The notes: generated from the letters alone by a model not told the origin. A stretch of DNA of 64,000 bases from Devosia lucknowensis (GCF_900177655.1 NZ_FXWK01000001.1:372001-436000); one strand, 5' to 3'; shown: positions 53,603-62,403, counted from the first letter of the stretch. Numbers and translations are program-made.

Positions 53603-53626
53603 CCAATCGCGCTAATGCGCGATTGG
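53603..53626 (+). other. Perfect hairpin 2 downstream of the sugar-binding gene
   Basis: CCAATCGCGC and GCGCGATTGG form a perfect 10-bp stem with loop TAAT. No T run follows. It lies 49 nt beyond hairpin 1 in sequence with no coding potential. Confidence 0.6.
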
Positions 53627-53672
53627 AGACGGACTACGGGCAGGCTGTGAAAACGGCGATCTGAACGGACAG

Positions 53673-53707
53673 AAAGGGGCGACTGGCCATGCTGGTCGCC
53701 CCTTTTT
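53673..53707 (+). terminator. Strong intrinsic terminator of the sugar ABC operon
   Basis: AAAGGGGCGAC pairs with GTCGCCCCTTT (11 bp) and five T run through and past the stem. It is the third hairpin in 180 nt after the operon and the only one with a T run. Confidence 0.85.
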
Positions 53708-53770
53708 CGTTTTTTGGCAGTACCTTGAGCAGTCGTGAGGCTGACACGAGAATCCCGCTATGTGTCGGCC

Positions 53771-53822
53771 GAGTTCCGGACGATGCCCGCCGTCCTTGGC
53801 GTCGCGGGAGCTCACCAGATTT
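53771..53822. repeat. Diverged ~52-bp repeat, copy 1
   Basis: This copy matches 46 of 52 positions of a second copy at 54118-54171 in the same orientation, apart from a 2-nt indel. The ends are inverted (GAGTTCC ... GGGAGCTC), so it can fold. The flanking 53708-54176 region contains no gene I can support. Confidence 0.6.
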
Positions 53823-54117
53823 GCCGTTGGGCGCAGGTGCTGCGTGTTTCTGATCGAGGTCAATGCAGCCTGCGCCTGCTGATCCAGGCCTGCCTTGGCT
53901 AAACACAACAGCTCCTTACTAGCTCTGCTGCGGCCCTTTGGGCCGAGCGGCGCCACTTCCCGCCAAGGAGAGGTGATCGGTGGCCAAGTCGGGCCGTGGG
54001 TTGCGTTGCCGGGTCAAGACCGAAGACAGCGCAGTGGGTAGTCCCCGCTGTCGACAAAATTTTGAGCGCTGACAACTTGTCGCAGGAACGACAGGCGGAC
54101 TGACGCATTTCCTGTGT

Positions 54118-54171
54118 GAGCTCCGGGCGACGCCCGCCTAGTCTTTGGCGCCGCTGGAGCTCACCAGATTT
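54118..54171. repeat. Diverged ~52-bp repeat, copy 2
   Basis: Same orientation as copy 1, 347 bp away. Here the ends are perfect inverted repeats (GAGCTCC ... GGAGCTC) with an inner CGCC-N8-GGCG stem. It lies directly after the copZ stop codon (minus strand), where it could end the copper operon transcript. Confidence 0.6.
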
Positions 54172-54176
54172 CCCTG

Positions 54177-54374
54177 TCACGTTTCCGGCGTATAACCCGC
54201 CTCGCGAATGGCATCTTCGCCGCGCGCCCGGTCGCCGGTAAAGCTGACCTCGTGCTTCTCCAGATCGATCCGCACATCGGCTCCCGGCAATGCGTCCTCC
54301 AGCGCATCACGTATCGTGCTGGCGCAGTGGTTGCAGGTCATGTCGTTGACGATGAACGTGCTCTTGTCGGTCAT
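54177..54374 (-). CDS. copZ: Heavy-metal-associated (HMA) copper chaperone, 65 aa
   Basis: A single HMA domain with the Cu(I) motif MTCNHC at residues 12-17 and the ferredoxin-like layout of CopZ. It would pass copper to the CopA ATPase or to CueR. The ATG at 54374 follows AAAGGA and begins one nucleotide after the cueR stop. A longer in-frame start would run through cueR and is rejected. Confidence 0.9.
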   Translation of the reverse strand: MTDKSTFIVNDMTCNHCASTIRDALEDALPGADVRIDLEKHEVSFTGDRARGEDAIREAGYTPET

Positions 54375-54375
54375 T

Positions 54376-54783
54376 TCAGTGTCCTTTCGGGCCGGCCTCG
54401 CCGGCCAGGTCATCGAGAATGGGGCAATCCGGGCGGCTGTCGCCAGCGCAGCAATGGACGAGATGCTTGAGCGTCCGGACCATGCCCTGAAGGTCGGCAA
54501 TCTTGGTTTCCAGCGCCTCAATATGGCCCGATGCGATGGTCCTGACTTCGGCGCTGGCGCGTGATCGATCTTGCCAGAGGCCGAGCAGTGTCGACGTTTC
54601 CTCGACGGAGAAGCCGAGGGTGCGGGCGCGTCGGATGAAGCGCAGGACGTGCACCTCGTCGGGCCCGTAGACGCGGTAGTTGCTGTCGGTTCGCAACGGA
54701 GGGGTGATCAGCCCGATCTGTTCGTAATAGCGGATCATCTTGGCTGAAACGCCAGAGCTGCGGGATGCCTCGCCGATATTCAT
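54376..54783 (-). CDS. cueR: MerR-family copper regulator, CueR type, 135 aa
   Basis: MerR helix-turn-helix ([25 protein letters not shown]), dimerisation helix, and a C-terminal [10 protein letters not shown] loop with the two cysteines spaced as in CueR (Cys-x7-Cys when counted from the second Cys). It senses Cu(I) and distorts the 19-bp-spacer promoter found before copA. Its start overlaps the copA stop by 4 nt, so it is made from the promoter it controls. Confidence 0.9.
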   Translation of the reverse strand: MNIGEASRSSGVSAKMIRYYEQIGLITPPLRTDSNYRVYGPDEVHVLRFIRRARTLGFSVEETSTLLGLWQDRSRASAEVRTIASGHIEALETKIADLQGMVRTLKHLVHCCAGDSRPDCPILDDLAGEAGPKGH

Positions 54784-57041
54784 GGGCGTTCCTCCTTGAT
54801 GGCGCGCAGGCGCTGCGCATTGCCCACGACGAACACCGAGCTCAGGGCCATGGCTCCCGCCCCCAGCATGGGCGAAAGCAAAATTCCGAAGCTGGGGTAG
54901 AGGATGCCCGCTGCCACGGGAATCAGCAGGGCATTGTATCCGAAGGCCCAGAACAGGTTTTCGCGGATGTTGCGCATGGTCGCCCGGCTCATGGTGATGG
55001 CGTTGAGGACGCCCTTGAGATCGCCGCCGAGCAGGACCACGTCGGCACTCTCGATGGCGACATCTGTTCCCGAACCCACCGCGATGCCGATATCGGCTTC
55101 GGCCAGGGCAGGGGCGTCGTTGATGCCGTCGCCGACATAGGCCACGGTGCCGTGGTCGGCGTGGAGCGACCGGAGGGCCTCGACCTTGCCGGCCGGCAGC
55201 ACCTCGGCGCGGACCTCGTCGATGCCCAGTTGTGCGGCAATGGCGCGCGCCGTGATGGCGTTGTCGCCAGAGATCATGGCAGTTTTGATACCCCTGGCGT
55301 GGAGAGCGGCGATGACGGCCTTGCTCGTGGGCCTGACAGGATCGGCCACGACGATTGCGGCTGCCAATCTGTCATCGATGGCGGCGTATACGACGGTCTT
55401 TCCCTCGCCGGCCAAACGGTCGATCGCGTCGGAGAAATCGGAGAAGTCGAGATGTCCGAGGTGCCGTCGGGATCCGACGGAGACCAGGCGCCCATCGACC
55501 CGGGCCGAAACGCCGGTCCCAGGATTGGAGGAGAATTCCGTGACGGTGCCGAGCTTGAGGCCAGCCCGCTCCGCAGCGGCGACGATCGCATGCGCGACAG
55601 GGTGTTCAGATCGGCTTTCAACAGAGGCCACCAGGAAAAGGACTTCGTCGTGGGTGAAGTCATCGTCGAGGATCAGGTCCGTCATCGCCGGTTTGCCCTG
55701 TGTCAGCGTTCCGGTCTTGTCGAAGGCGACGACACGGGCCTTCTGAAGCTGCTGCAGGCCTTCGCCCTTGCGGAACAGCACCCCCAGCTGCGCCGCTCGC
55801 CCCGTGCCGACCATGATCGACATGGGTGTGGCGAGACCCATCGCGCAGGGACAGGCGATGATCAGCACGGCAACCGCATTGACCAGTGCGTAGTTGGACG
55901 ACGGCTCTGGTCCCCACAGGCCCCAGATCAGCGCAGTCAGCACCGCAATGACGATGATAACAGGCACGAAAACCGCCGTGATACGATCAACCATCGCCTG
56001 GATCGGCAGTTTGCCCGCCTGAGCATCTTCGACCATACGGATGATATGGGCCAGCATCGTGTCGGCCCCGACCTTGGTGGCGCGGAAGCTGAAGCTGCCC
56101 GATGTGTTGAGCGTGCCGCCAATCACCGTTGCGCCGACTGATTTCGAGACGGGAAGCGGTTCGCCCGAAATCATCGACTCGTCGACGTGACTGGTCCCTG
56201 ACACCACTTCGCCGTCGACGGCGATCTTTTCACCCGGACGGACGATGATGATGTCTCCGGTGCGAACCTGTTCGATAGGCAGTTCGGCTGCCTCGCCATC
56301 GCGCTGGACGCGAGCTGTTCTGGCCTGGTGCTGCACCAGACGGCTGATAGCCTCCCCTGTGCGTCCCTTCGCGATTGCTTCAAGCCAACGCCCGACCAAG
56401 ATCAGCGTTACGATGACGGCCGCGGCCTCGAAATATACGTAGCCGGTGCCGGGCGGCACGAAGCCTGGCCAGAAGGTGACCAGTGTCGAATAGGTCCAGG
56501 CCGAGCCGGCGCCCAGGGCGACGAGAGAATTCATCTCCGGCGCGCCGCGCAGCAGGGCGGGGACGCCTGCTTTGAAGAAGCGACGGCCGGGCACGAACAG
56601 CACAAATGTCGCCAGCAGGAAGTAGCCGATATAGAGCACATCCATCGAGACGACGGACATGAGCCACATGTGGAAGGGCATGTAGAGATGGCCGGTCATC
56701 TCGATGAGAAAGAGGGGCAGGGTCGGTATCGCCGCGATGACGACGGCCCGCCGGAGAACAGCGGCGTCTTCGTCGTGGTGGTGCCCAGGGTCATGCGCGG
56801 GCGCATCTGCTTGGCGTGTGCGGGCGGTGTAGCCGACCTTCTCGACCGCTTTGAGCAATGCCTCGACATCGCCGCCTGAGACGGTAGCACGCTCGGTCGC
56901 CAGGTTGACCGAGACAGTCTCTACCCCAGGCACCTTGAGCAGAGCCTTTTCCACGCGATTGACGCAGGAGGCGCAACTCATTCCCGTGATATCGATCGAT
57001 ACCGGGCTGGCTTTGGCGTTCTGGCGGACGTGTTCATTCAT
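54780..57041 (-). CDS. copA: Copper-exporting P1B-type ATPase, 753 aa
   Basis: One N-terminal HMA domain (MSCASC, Cys23 and Cys26), a short His-rich linker (DPGHHHDED), eight membrane helices, the CPC metal-transport motif ([10 protein letters not shown]), the phosphorylation site DKTGTLTQG and the hinge [16 protein letters not shown]. This is a Cu+-exporting P1B-1 ATPase. ATG 57041 is preferred with GAGG 8 nt upstream; GTG 57050 would add three residues. It heads the copA-cueR-copZ operon. Confidence 0.96.
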   Translation of the reverse strand: MNEHVRQNAKASPVSIDITGMSCASCVNRVEKALLKVPGVETVSVNLATERATVSGGDVEALLKAVEKVGYTARTRQADAPAHDPGHHHDEDAAVLRRAVVIAAIPTLPLFLIEMTGHLYMPFHMWLMSVVSMDVLYIGYFLLATFVLFVPGRRFFKAGVPALLRGAPEMNSLVALGAGSAWTYSTLVTFWPGFVPPGTGYVYFEAAAVIVTLILVGRWLEAIAKGRTGEAISRLVQHQARTARVQRDGEAAELPIEQVRTGDIIIVRPGEKIAVDGEVVSGTSHVDESMISGEPLPVSKSVGATVIGGTLNTSGSFSFRATKVGADTMLAHIIRMVEDAQAGKLPIQAMVDRITAVFVPVIIVIAVLTALIWGLWGPEPSSNYALVNAVAVLIIACPCAMGLATPMSIMVGTGRAAQLGVLFRKGEGLQQLQKARVVAFDKTGTLTQGKPAMTDLILDDDFTHDEVLFLVASVESRSEHPVAHAIVAAAERAGLKLGTVTEFSSNPGTGVSARVDGRLVSVGSRRHLGHLDFSDFSDAIDRLAGEGKTVVYAAIDDRLAAAIVVADPVRPTSKAVIAALHARGIKTAMISGDNAITARAIAAQLGIDEVRAEVLPAGKVEALRSLHADHGTVAYVGDGINDAPALAEADIGIAVGSGTDVAIESADVVLLGGDLKGVLNAITMSRATMRNIRENLFWAFGYNALLIPVAAGILYPSFGILLSPMLGAGAMALSSVFVVGNAQRLRAIKEERP

Positions 57042-57062
57042 GATCTTCACCTCGTCCGCACC

Positions 57063-57093
57063 TACATAGGCCTTCCCATGGTGGTAAGGTCAA
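57063..57093 (-). promoter_or_regulatory. CueR-type promoter of the copper operon
   Basis: Read on the minus strand: TTGACC (-35, 57093-57088), a 19-bp spacer, then TATGTA (-10, 57068-57063). The spacer holds the dyad CCTTACC-N3-GGGAAGG (inexact) expected for CueR. The 19-bp spacer is diagnostic of MerR-activated promoters. Confidence 0.88.
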
Positions 57094-57410
57094 GAGGTGC
57101 TGTGGCGGGGCCAGCGTGACGCCGGAGTGGTGGTCAGCGTCACCACTTGCGCATGGCTGTTGACCAGATGGTCAAAAAACTCCTAATCGGCCCACGGCTC
57201 GCCGTTTGGTGAAATAGCCTATTATAAACAGTAGCTTGTCGATCTGCCGCGTGTGCGAACAAGACATTCCCAGCACGATCCCACCTATCCGTTCAGCAAC
57301 GACATGCCTCTTTCGTTTGCATTCAGTGCATAACGGATGTGCAGCAAGGCTATCTACTAATCACGACTAGGGTCGTCTAGATAAGGGTCATCAAACGAAG
57401 GGGAACCGAA
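57094..57410. other. Gene-free region of 317 bp between copA promoter and DUF1127 gene
   Basis: No coding sequence is seen. It has a perfect dyad TTGACC-AGAT-GGTCAA (57160-57175), a 7-bp stem AGTGGTG/CACCACT (57126-57147), and a TATTATAAA stretch near 57220 that could be a -10 region. It presumably carries the DUF1127 promoter. Confidence 0.4.
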
Positions 57411-57557
57411 ATGAACATCGCCAAGAAGATTTCTGACTTTGCCAAGTACCAGCGCACCCTGCGCGAGCTGAACAGCCTCGACGCTCGTCAGCTGAACGAC
57501 CTGGGCATCACCAAGGGTGATATCCGCTCGATCGCACGCGGTACCTACGTCGCCTAA
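57411..57557 (+). CDS. DUF1127-domain microprotein, 48 aa
   Basis: The protein opens MNIAKKISDFAKYQRTLREL and continues LDARQLNDLGITKGDIRSIARG, the short, arginine-bearing helix-hairpin of the DUF1127 family. In other alphaproteobacteria, proteins with this domain take part in RNA turnover and in phosphate or carbon balance. AAGGGGAA precedes the ATG, and an intrinsic terminator follows, so it forms its own small transcription unit. Confidence 0.88.
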   Translation: MNIAKKISDFAKYQRTLRELNSLDARQLNDLGITKGDIRSIARGTYVA

Positions 57558-57607
57558 CCAGCGACGACTGCGCAGCCCGCGGGAAGCGCAATCAAGACTA
57601 TCCGACG

Positions 57608-57631
57608 AAGGCGTCCAGCAGGGCGCCTTTT
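57608..57631. terminator. Intrinsic terminator after the DUF1127 gene
   Basis: AAGGCGTCC pairs with GGGCGCCTT (9 bp, one G-U) around AGCA, followed by T. It lies between convergent genes and ends the DUF1127 message. Confidence 0.75.
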
Positions 57632-57664
57632 GCCGTTTCTGGCTTCGATATCCGGGGTCGCCGG

Positions 57665-58015
57665 CTATTCGGTGATCGTGAGCGTCATCGAGCCATAGGC
57701 AGGAACGTTGACCCGCTTGTAGCCTTCGACTCCGGCCCACTCGCCGCCGCCCACGTCCCAGCAACCGGCGGACACCGTGAAGCTCCGGGCGCCACCCTGA
57801 GGAATATAGTCACCGGCTTCCAGCCGGTTGAAGCCGTAGCTCATGGCGCTGCATTCGGACATGACAATGGCATCCAGATTGCCATAGGTCGCGTTGACGA
57901 TCGTGAGCGTTCCCGTGGCCGTTCCGGGCCGCACCAGGTCGCCGCCCGTGAGCGTGTCGCATCCCGCCGCAGCCAAAGCGACAAGCGCGATGGCGGACAA
58001 ACCAATCGTTTTCAT
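57665..58015 (-). CDS. Small lipoprotein of unknown function, 116 aa
   Basis: A clear lipobox ends at AAAGC (Cys19). The mature ~98 residues look like a small beta-sandwich (TGTLTIVNATYGNLDAIVMSEC ... GSMTLTITE) with two more cysteines (SEC and AGC) that could form a disulfide. GGGGGA precedes the ATG. I do not recognise the family. It stands alone between the DUF1127 gene and ybaK. Confidence 0.75.
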   Translation of the reverse strand: MKTIGLSAIALVALAAAGCDTLTGGDLVRPGTATGTLTIVNATYGNLDAIVMSECSAMSYGFNRLEAGDYIPQGGARSFTVSAGCWDVGGGEWAGVEGYKRVNVPAYGSMTLTITE

Positions 58016-58150
58016 GAAATCCCCCTGCCTTGCGGCAATGGCGATGATAACGTTTCATTAACAACTTGCAAGAGAGCGCGTCTTGCTTGTCGTAGCAGGT
58101 AAAGTCCGCTCGCTTTATTGCATGATGACCGCTTGGCCCCCCCGTGCGCG

Positions 58151-58624
58151 CTATCGCACGAGATCGGCCGTCACGCAGTTCAACGCAGCCACGAGGTCGT
58201 TCGGCGCGATGCGAATTTGCAATCCCCGCTGGCCGCCGTTGAGGTAGATGGCGTCATATAGGCTTGCCAGCTCATCGAGCGCTGTCGGCACCAGCTTCCG
58301 CTGCCCCAACGGACTGATGCCGCCGACCTTGTAGCCTGTCAGGCGCTCAGCGTCCGCCGGTTTCATCATCTGTGCTGACTTTCCACCGAGGGCTGCCGCG
58401 AGCTTCTTCATATTCACCTCCTCGTCGGAGGGCACGATGGCGCAGACCGGCTTTCCGTCGAGTTCAGCCATCAGCGTCTTGAACACTTCGGACGGCGACA
58501 CGCCCATTGCCTCGGCCGCCTGCAACCCGACGCGCTCGGCGCCCGGGTCATATTCATAGGTGGTGATGGTATAGGCGATGCCGGCTTTGGCGAGCGCCTG
58601 CGTGGCGGGCGTGGTCTTGGACAT
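58151..58624 (-). CDS. ybaK: Cys-tRNA(Pro)/Cys-tRNA(Cys) deacylase YbaK/EbsC, 157 aa
   Basis: A stand-alone editing domain that hydrolyses mischarged Cys-tRNA(Pro). Family motifs are VFKTLMAELDGKPVCAIVPSDEEVNMKKLA with the conserved lysine of FKTL, and GYKVGGISPLGQRKLVPT. Length is normal. The 135-bp gap downstream of its stop, before the lipoprotein gene, holds no gene. Confidence 0.92.
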   Translation of the reverse strand: MSKTTPATQALAKAGIAYTITTYEYDPGAERVGLQAAEAMGVSPSEVFKTLMAELDGKPVCAIVPSDEEVNMKKLAAALGGKSAQMMKPADAERLTGYKVGGISPLGQRKLVPTALDELASLYDAIYLNGGQRGLQIRIAPNDLVAALNCVTADLVR

Positions 58625-58660
58625 GCATCGAGTTTAGGGGCGGGTTTTGCGAAGGCAAGA

Positions 58661-58774
58661 CCCCCACCTAGCCTCCCCCTGAAGAAGGGGGAGGGACCTG
58701 CCGGTGATTGGTCGAAAATCGAGTTCAAACTCGATAGGTTCCTCCCCCTTCTTCAGGGGGAGGCTGGGTGGGGG
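58661..58774. repeat. 114-bp nested palindromic intergenic element
   Basis: Left arm 58661-58695 and right arm 58741-58774 are near-perfect inverted copies. Each arm is itself a hairpin (CTCCCCCT-GAAG-AAGGGGGAG in the left arm). The centre holds another perfect dyad, ATCGAGTT-CA-AACTCGAT (58718-58735). It sits between the rhaI stop and the ybaK start, both minus strand, so it forms the 3' end of the rhamnose transcript. This type of C/G-rich palindromic repeat is common in Hyphomicrobiales. Confidence 0.8.
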
Positions 58775-58785
58775 CTTCTCTTGTC

Positions 58786-60075
58786 TCAGACGATCCCGCC
58801 CGAACCACCCTCCACAGCCGGACGCACTTCGGCGACCTTTGCGCGGTAGGCGCTGGCGCGGTAGGTGGCGAGGGGGTCGATGGCGCCGCCGGCTTCAAGT
58901 CGCGCGAGGGCCAGAATCGGCTCTACGTCGGTGCGGAAAGCGTGGCGCAACTGCTGGGTGGCGGTCAGGGCGTCATTGTCGGTCTGGGCGGCCTTAAGAG
59001 TCGCGCGATCGACGAGAAGTGCCTGGGCGTAGGACCGCTGCACGTCTGAAGCCGACAGCATCAGCGACTCGATCGGGTCGGTGACGTTGTGGCTCTGGTC
59101 TAGCATGTGGGCCGGGTGGAAGCTTGCGTCGCGGTTCTCGATATCGACGAGCTCGTTGAACACAAGGAACAGACGGTAGGGATCGACCGAGCCGGCGTCG
59201 AGATCGTCGTCGCCATATTTGGAATCGTTGAAGTGGAAGCCGCCGAGCTTGCCGAACTGGGCAAGGCGGGAGACGATCATTTCAATGTTCACGTTGGGGG
59301 CGTGGTGGCCGAGATCGACGAGGCAGAGGGCCTTGTCGCCCAATTCCTTGGCGATGATGTAGTTGGTGCCCCAATCCTGCACGACCGTCGAATAGAAAGC
59401 CGGCTCGTACATCTTGTGTTCGAAATAAACCTTCCAGTCATCCGGCAGGGCGGCATAGATCGCCTTGGCACTCTCGAGGTAGTTGGCGAACTGGTCGGCG
59501 AAATTGACCTGGCCAGGGAAGTTCGAACCGTCGCCGATCCAGATGGTCAGGGCCTTCGAGCCGATGGTCTTGCCGATCTCGATGCATTCCAGATTGTGCT
59601 CGATCGCCTGATCGCGGGTCGCCTTGTCATAGGCCGAGAGCGAGCCGAACTTGTAGCTCTGGATCTGGCCCTTGGCGTCCGAGAAGGTGTTCGAATTCAT
59701 GGCGTCGAAGCCGAGGTTGAAGCGGCTGGCAGCCTGCTTCAGGCGGTTCGGATCGGCCTTGTCCCACGGAATGTGGAGCGAGATGGTCTTGGTCGCCTGG
59801 GTTAGCTGGGCGATTACGGCGCAATCTTCAATCTTGTCGAAGATGTCGCGTGGTTCGCCCTTACCCGGGAACTTGGCAAAGCGCGTGCCGCCAGTGCCGA
59901 CGCCCCAGGAGGGAACGGCTACGGAGAACTTTGCCACCCTGGCTTTGATGGCGTCGATGGCGATGCCGCGGCGGTCGAGGCGTTCGCCGAGGGTTTCGTA
60001 GTCGCGGCGGAGATCGGCTTCGCGCCTGGTGTTGTCGGCGGCGACGATGGATGGGTCGATGATGTGTTCGGTCAT
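58786..60075 (-). CDS. rhaI: L-rhamnose isomerase, RhaI type, 429 aa
   Basis: A xylose-isomerase-like TIM barrel converting L-rhamnose to L-rhamnulose. It belongs to the RhaI group used by rhizobia (AVPSWGVGTGGTRFAKFPG; SLHIPWDK; NLGFDAMNSNTF), distinct from enteric RhaA. Metal-site blocks are YFEHKMYEPAFYST, LVDLGHHAPNVNIE and GGFHFNDSKYGDDDLD. It lies downstream of rhaD on the same strand, separated by a palindromic repeat. Confidence 0.92.
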   Translation of the reverse strand: MTEHIIDPSIVAADNTRREADLRRDYETLGERLDRRGIAIDAIKARVAKFSVAVPSWGVGTGGTRFAKFPGKGEPRDIFDKIEDCAVIAQLTQATKTISLHIPWDKADPNRLKQAASRFNLGFDAMNSNTFSDAKGQIQSYKFGSLSAYDKATRDQAIEHNLECIEIGKTIGSKALTIWIGDGSNFPGQVNFADQFANYLESAKAIYAALPDDWKVYFEHKMYEPAFYSTVVQDWGTNYIIAKELGDKALCLVDLGHHAPNVNIEMIVSRLAQFGKLGGFHFNDSKYGDDDLDAGSVDPYRLFLVFNELVDIENRDASFHPAHMLDQSHNVTDPIESLMLSASDVQRSYAQALLVDRATLKAAQTDNDALTATQQLRHAFRTDVEPILALARLEAGGAIDPLATYRASAYRAKVAEVRPAVEGGSGGIV

Positions 60076-60094
60076 TTTTTTGACTCCCTAAGAA

Positions 60095-60225
60095 CCCCTC
60101 ACCCGTCTCGGCCTTCGGCCGATCCACCCTCTCCCACAAGGGGCGAGGGGAGGACCGAGTTTGCCTCGCCCGCCGTGCCCCCTTCTCCCCTTGTGGGAGA
60201 AGGTGCCCGAAGGGCGGACGAGGGG
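60095..60225. repeat. RIME-like palindromic intergenic repeat inside the rhamnose operon
   Basis: The left arm (60095-60150) and right arm (60181-60225) share, in inverted orientation, CTCCCACAAGGGG and a CCTTCGG-type stem flanked by CCCCTC/GAGGGG. This resembles rhizobial intergenic mosaic elements. It occupies almost all of the 166-nt gap between rhaD and rhaI and could lower or stabilise distal expression. Confidence 0.75.
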
Positions 60226-60241
60226 GCTCTTCCCCTATTGC

Positions 60242-62338
60242 TTACCGCGGGAACGACTGGGCGTTGCCGGCGTCGACGTTGATGATGTTGCCGGTGGACT
60301 TGGCCGAGGCTTCCGAAGCGAAGAAGTAGATGGCTTCGGCGATGTCTTCCGGGAACACCGAGCGCTTCAGCATCGAGCGCTGGCGATACATCTCTTCAAG
60401 GCCGTCCTTGTCGGTCTTGTAGGTCGATGCGCGCTGCTCGAGCCATTCGCCGGCCCAGATTTTCGAGCCACGCAGTACGGCGTCCGGATTGACGACGTTG
60501 ACGCGGATCTGTGCTTCCGCGCCTTCGAGGGCGAGGCAGCGGGCGAGGTGGATTTCGGCGGCCTTGGCGGTGCAATAGGCGGCAGCGTTGGGGGAAGCGG
60601 CAAGGCCGTTCTTGGAGGCGACGAAAACGACGTTGCCGCCGATCTTTTGGCTCCGGAAGAGACGGAAGGCTTCTCGGCTGACGAGGAAATAGCCCGTGGA
60701 CAGGATGTCCATGTTCTTGTTCCAAAGCTCGAGCGTCGTGTCTTCGATCGGCGCCGAGGAGGCGAGGCCGGCATTGCTCACGAGGATGTCGAGGCCACCG
60801 AATTCCACCACGGCATGGGCGAAGCCGGCGAGGACCTGATCTTCCCTGGTGACGTTGATGTTCACCGGGCGGACGAAATCGGCGCCAAACACCTGGGACA
60901 GTTCGTCTGTGGCGCTGTCGAGGGCCGTCTGGTCGATGTCGGCGAGGACGACGCAGGCGCCTTCACGGAGGAGGCGGGCCGCAGTCGCCTTGCCGATGCC
61001 GCCAGCGCCGCCGGTGACGAGGGCAATCTTGCCAGCGAGGGATTTCGGCTTCGGCATGCGCTGGAGCTTTGCTTCTTCAAGCAGCCAATATTCGATGTCG
61101 AAGGCTTCCTGCTCGGGCAGGCCCTGATATTCCGAAACGGTCGAGGCGCCGCGCATCACGTTGATGGCGTTGACATAGAACTCGCCGGAAATGCGGGCGG
61201 TGGCCTTATCCTTGGCAAAGGTGATCATGCCGACGCCGGGGATCAGGTAGACGACGGCGTTCGGATCGCGGATGGCGGGCGAATTAGCGTGCTTGGAGCG
61301 CTCGTAATAGGCGGCATAGTCGGCACGGTAGTCGGCGATCTGCTGGTCGAGACCAGCAATGACGGCGTCGACATCCGGATTGGCCGGGTCGAAATCCACG
61401 ACCAGCGGACGGATTTTCGTGCGGAGGAAATGGTCCGGGCACGAGGTGCCGAGGGCAGCGAGCGGGCGCAGGTTCTTCGAATTGACGAATTCGAGCACGG
61501 CAGCCGAGTCGTCGAAGTGGCCGAGCTTAAAACTGTCTTCGGAGATGAAACCGCGGATTTTTGGCATCAGCTTGGCCGCGACCGCGCGGCGGGCGTCGGC
61601 GTCAAGCGACTGGACGGCAACGCCGCCGAAGATGGTCTTGCCTTCAGTCTGACCTTCGAACCATTCGATCGCCTGGTTGATGATGCGGATCGTGGTCTCG
61701 TAGCAATCCTTGGGCGTGTTGCCCCAGGTGAAGAGACCGTGGGACTCGAGGATGACGCCTTCGGCGTTCGGGTTCTCGAGGCAGAACTTTTCAAGCCACA
61801 GGCCGAGTTCGAAGCCCGGCTTCTTCCACGGAAGCCAGCCGATGTTGTCGCCGAAGATCTGCTGGGTCAGTTCCTTGGAGTTCTTCGAGGCCGCAATAGC
61901 GATGATCGCATCCGGGTGCATGTGATCGACGTAAGGACGGTTCACATAGGCGTGGAGCGGCGTATCGATCGAGGACGCGCGTGGATTGAGGTTGAAAGTG
62001 GCGTGGGGGAGGTACCCCACCATCTCGTCTTCGAACTCGACGCCGCGATAGAGGCCCTTCAGGGCGCGCAGCTTGTCCATGTAGAGCGTGGCGAAGCCAT
62101 CGAGCTTGATCGAGGCATTGTCGCCGCCCGAACCCTTCACCCACAGGACTTCGACCGTCTCGCCGGTCAGCGGGTCCTTCTGCATGATCTTGGAAGAGGT
62201 GTTGCCGCCGCCATAATTCGTCACGCGCTTATCGGAACCCAGCAGGTTCGAGCGATAGACAAGGCGCTCGGGCTCGGTCATCGCTGCGGCTTTGGCGTCG
62301 TCCCACTTGTTTTCAAGGCGCTTTGGCGCGGTTGACAT
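60242..62338 (-). CDS. rhaD: Bifunctional rhamnulose-1-phosphate aldolase / lactaldehyde (alcohol) dehydrogenase, 698 aa
   Basis: The N-terminal half (to about residue 400) is a class II aldolase (GGGNTSSK; HMHPDAIIAIAAS; LESHGLFTWG). The C-terminal half is a short-chain dehydrogenase (ALVTGGAGGIGKATAARLL; SNAGLASSAP; YCTAKAAE with Tyr-x3-Lys). This fusion cleaves rhamnulose-1-phosphate and oxidises lactaldehyde. The ATG at 62338 follows GGAGGA. It heads the minus-strand rhamnose operon. The rhamnulose kinase is not in the window. Confidence 0.92.
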   Translation of the reverse strand: MSTAPKRLENKWDDAKAAAMTEPERLVYRSNLLGSDKRVTNYGGGNTSSKIMQKDPLTGETVEVLWVKGSGGDNASIKLDGFATLYMDKLRALKGLYRGVEFEDEMVGYLPHATFNLNPRASSIDTPLHAYVNRPYVDHMHPDAIIAIAASKNSKELTQQIFGDNIGWLPWKKPGFELGLWLEKFCLENPNAEGVILESHGLFTWGNTPKDCYETTIRIINQAIEWFEGQTEGKTIFGGVAVQSLDADARRAVAAKLMPKIRGFISEDSFKLGHFDDSAAVLEFVNSKNLRPLAALGTSCPDHFLRTKIRPLVVDFDPANPDVDAVIAGLDQQIADYRADYAAYYERSKHANSPAIRDPNAVVYLIPGVGMITFAKDKATARISGEFYVNAINVMRGASTVSEYQGLPEQEAFDIEYWLLEEAKLQRMPKPKSLAGKIALVTGGAGGIGKATAARLLREGACVVLADIDQTALDSATDELSQVFGADFVRPVNINVTREDQVLAGFAHAVVEFGGLDILVSNAGLASSAPIEDTTLELWNKNMDILSTGYFLVSREAFRLFRSQKIGGNVVFVASKNGLAASPNAAAYCTAKAAEIHLARCLALEGAEAQIRVNVVNPDAVLRGSKIWAGEWLEQRASTYKTDKDGLEEMYRQRSMLKRSVFPEDIAEAIYFFASEASAKSTGNIINVDAGNAQSFPR

Positions 62339-62403
62339 GGAATTCCTCCGACGGATTGTGCACGTGACTGGCGCGGAAATGGGCACGGATAGAGCCGCAC
62401 TGT

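Noticed and set aside
53612..54180. Minus-strand frames of 114 and 93 codons in the gene-free region
   Set aside because: They read through a terminator and the diverged repeats, lack ribosome sites and have unnatural composition, so I treat the region as non-coding.
54765..56141. A 458-codon plus-strand frame opposite copA
   Set aside because: It mirrors the P-type ATPase, contains no motif and has no ribosome site.
60161..62335. A 724-codon plus-strand open frame opposite rhaD
   Set aside because: It is antisense to a well-supported two-domain enzyme and has no recognisable domain.
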